DNA from: Prevotellaceae bacterium UBA4301
GTDB lineage: Bacteria; Bacteroidota; Bacteroidia; Bacteroidales; Bacteroidaceae
Length of the DNA stretch: 13,479 nt
NCBI GenBank assembly: GCA_002395775.1
Contig: DGUV01000056.1
Location: 232,937-246,415, forward strand
Direction of reading: 5' to 3'
The notes under the pieces: model-generated
What the model saw: only the letters and a program-made list of their open reading frames with translations
Database searches by the model: none
What the model was told of the DNA's origin: nothing
In this document: positions 12,713 to 13,479 of the stretch, piece after piece
Position numbering within the stretch: the first letter of the stretch is position 1
How the letters are laid out: each line of letters begins with the position of its first letter
Program-made: the position numbers and the translations under genes

Positions 12713-13479
12713 ATGGGAAGAGTTTTGATTATTGGCGCAGGTGGTGTTGCCACCGTTGCTGCCCACAAAGTGTGTCAGAAGCCTGACGTGTTCAAAGAGT
12801 TGATGATTGCCAGTCGTACTAAGAGCAAGTGTGATGCATTGGCAGATGTCCTCAACCAGAAGTATGGTACTCATGTGCAAACGGCTCAGGTGGATGCCGA
12901 CAGCGTTGAAGAACTGGTGAAACTACTCTCGGCCTATAAACCTGATATTGTGATGAACCTAGCCCTTCCTTATCAAGACCTTACCATCATGGAAGCATGC
13001 TTGCAGACGGGCTGTAACTATCTTGATACGGCCAACTACGAGCCCAAGGATGAGGCTCACTTCGAGTATTCTTGGCAGTGGGCCTATCGCGAACGTTTCG
13101 AGAAAGCGGGACTTACGGCCATATTGGGTTGCGGGTTTGACCCGGGCGTAACGAGCATCTATACGGCCTATGCAGCCAAACATTATTTCGACGAGATTCA
13201 TTATCTAGATATCGTTGATTGCAATGCAGGCAATCATCACAAAGCATTTGCTACAAACTTTAACCCTGAAATCAACATCCGCGAAATCACTCAGAAAGGC
13301 CTCTATTGGGAAAATGGAAAATGGGTGGAGACCGAGCCTATGGAGATTCACCAGACGCTTTATTATCCTAATATCGGTCCAAAGGAAAGTTATTTGCTCC
13401 ATCATGAGGAGATAGAAAGTCTTGTAATTAACTATCCTACCATTCGGCGTGCTCGTTTCTGGATGACCTTCGGACAGCA
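12713..13479 (+). CDS. Carboxynorspermidine/carboxyspermidine dehydrogenase, 3' end outside the window
   Basis: A saccharopine-dehydrogenase-family enzyme that reductively condenses aspartate semialdehyde with a diamine (putrescine or diaminopropane) to form carboxyspermidine or carboxynorspermidine. This is the first step of the alternative spermidine route used by many Bacteroidetes, Vibrio and Campylobacter. 255 codons are present; full-length enzymes have about 400. Visible are the nucleotide-binding VLIIGAGGVATVAAHK (4-19), IASRT, PDIVMNLALPYQDLTIMEAC, NYLDTANYE, ILGCGFDPGV, DCNAGNHHKAFATNFNPEIN, GLYWENGKW and ARFWMTFGQ. The order matches the Campylobacter and Vibrio enzymes as I remember them and not lysine-forming saccharopine reductases. 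The ATG at 12713 is the only sensible start. A decarboxylase gene (nspC type) would complete the pathway but is not in the window. Confidence 0.9.
   Translation, partial: MGRVLIIGAGGVATVAAHKVCQKPDVFKELMIASRTKSKCDALADVLNQKYGTHVQTAQVDADSVEELVKLLSAYKPDIVMNLALPYQDLTIMEACLQTGCNYLDTANYEPKDEAHFEYSWQWAYRERFEKAGLTAILGCGFDPGVTSIYTAYAAKHYFDEIHYLDIVDCNAGNHHKAFATNFNPEINIREITQKGLYWENGKWVETEPMEIHQTLYYPNIGPKESYLLHHEEIESLVINYPTIRRARFWMTFGQ

Overview
The window looks like core chromosome of a member of the Bacteroidota, most likely Prevotella or a close relative. The evidence is gene content typical of that group, five promoters with the Bacteroidetes -33/-7 layout (TTTG-like box, 18-20 bases, then TAnnTTTG), no strong Shine-Dalgarno sequences, and GC-rich genes separated by AT-rich spacers. 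The genus is inferred from gene content and style, not from a marker gene.

Left part (1-4979, all minus strand): a purM - secreted esterase - prfA cluster runs off the left edge. A tandem 18-bp repeat lies between the esterase and prfA. To its right is a separately promoted, secreted family 20 hexosaminidase.

Middle spacer (4980-5726): about 750 bases with no intact gene, but not empty. It holds the hexosaminidase promoter, a stretch that may be a dispersed repeat, a 159-bp near-palindrome resembling a MITE, and a decayed plus-strand gene fragment with in-frame stops and a frameshift. Short inverted and direct repeats follow. This is the most unusual part of the window.

Central operon (5727-10975, minus strand): phoH - purC - menG/ubiE - aroE - manA - patatin-like phospholipase. 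Genes overlap by 14-25 bases or are separated by 1-30 bases, so they are probably one transcript from the promoter at 10994-11024. They cover RNA metabolism, purine synthesis, menaquinone methylation, the shikimate pathway, mannose-6-phosphate supply and lipid hydrolysis.

Right part (11025-13479, plus strand): the phoH promoter is back-to-back with one for a membrane-anchored or exported protein carrying M15-peptidase-like metal ligands (DUF5715-like). Next are a small secreted Spy/CpxP-like protein with a Gly/Gln-rich tail, a strong intrinsic terminator preceded by a 14-bp perfect palindrome, and the first two thirds of a carboxy(nor)spermidine dehydrogenase gene for spermidine synthesis.

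I did not see a convincing new multi-gene system, CRISPR array, tRNA or rRNA. The observations most worth checking are the relic and palindrome in the middle spacer, the variant M15-like protein, and the repeat block in front of prfA.
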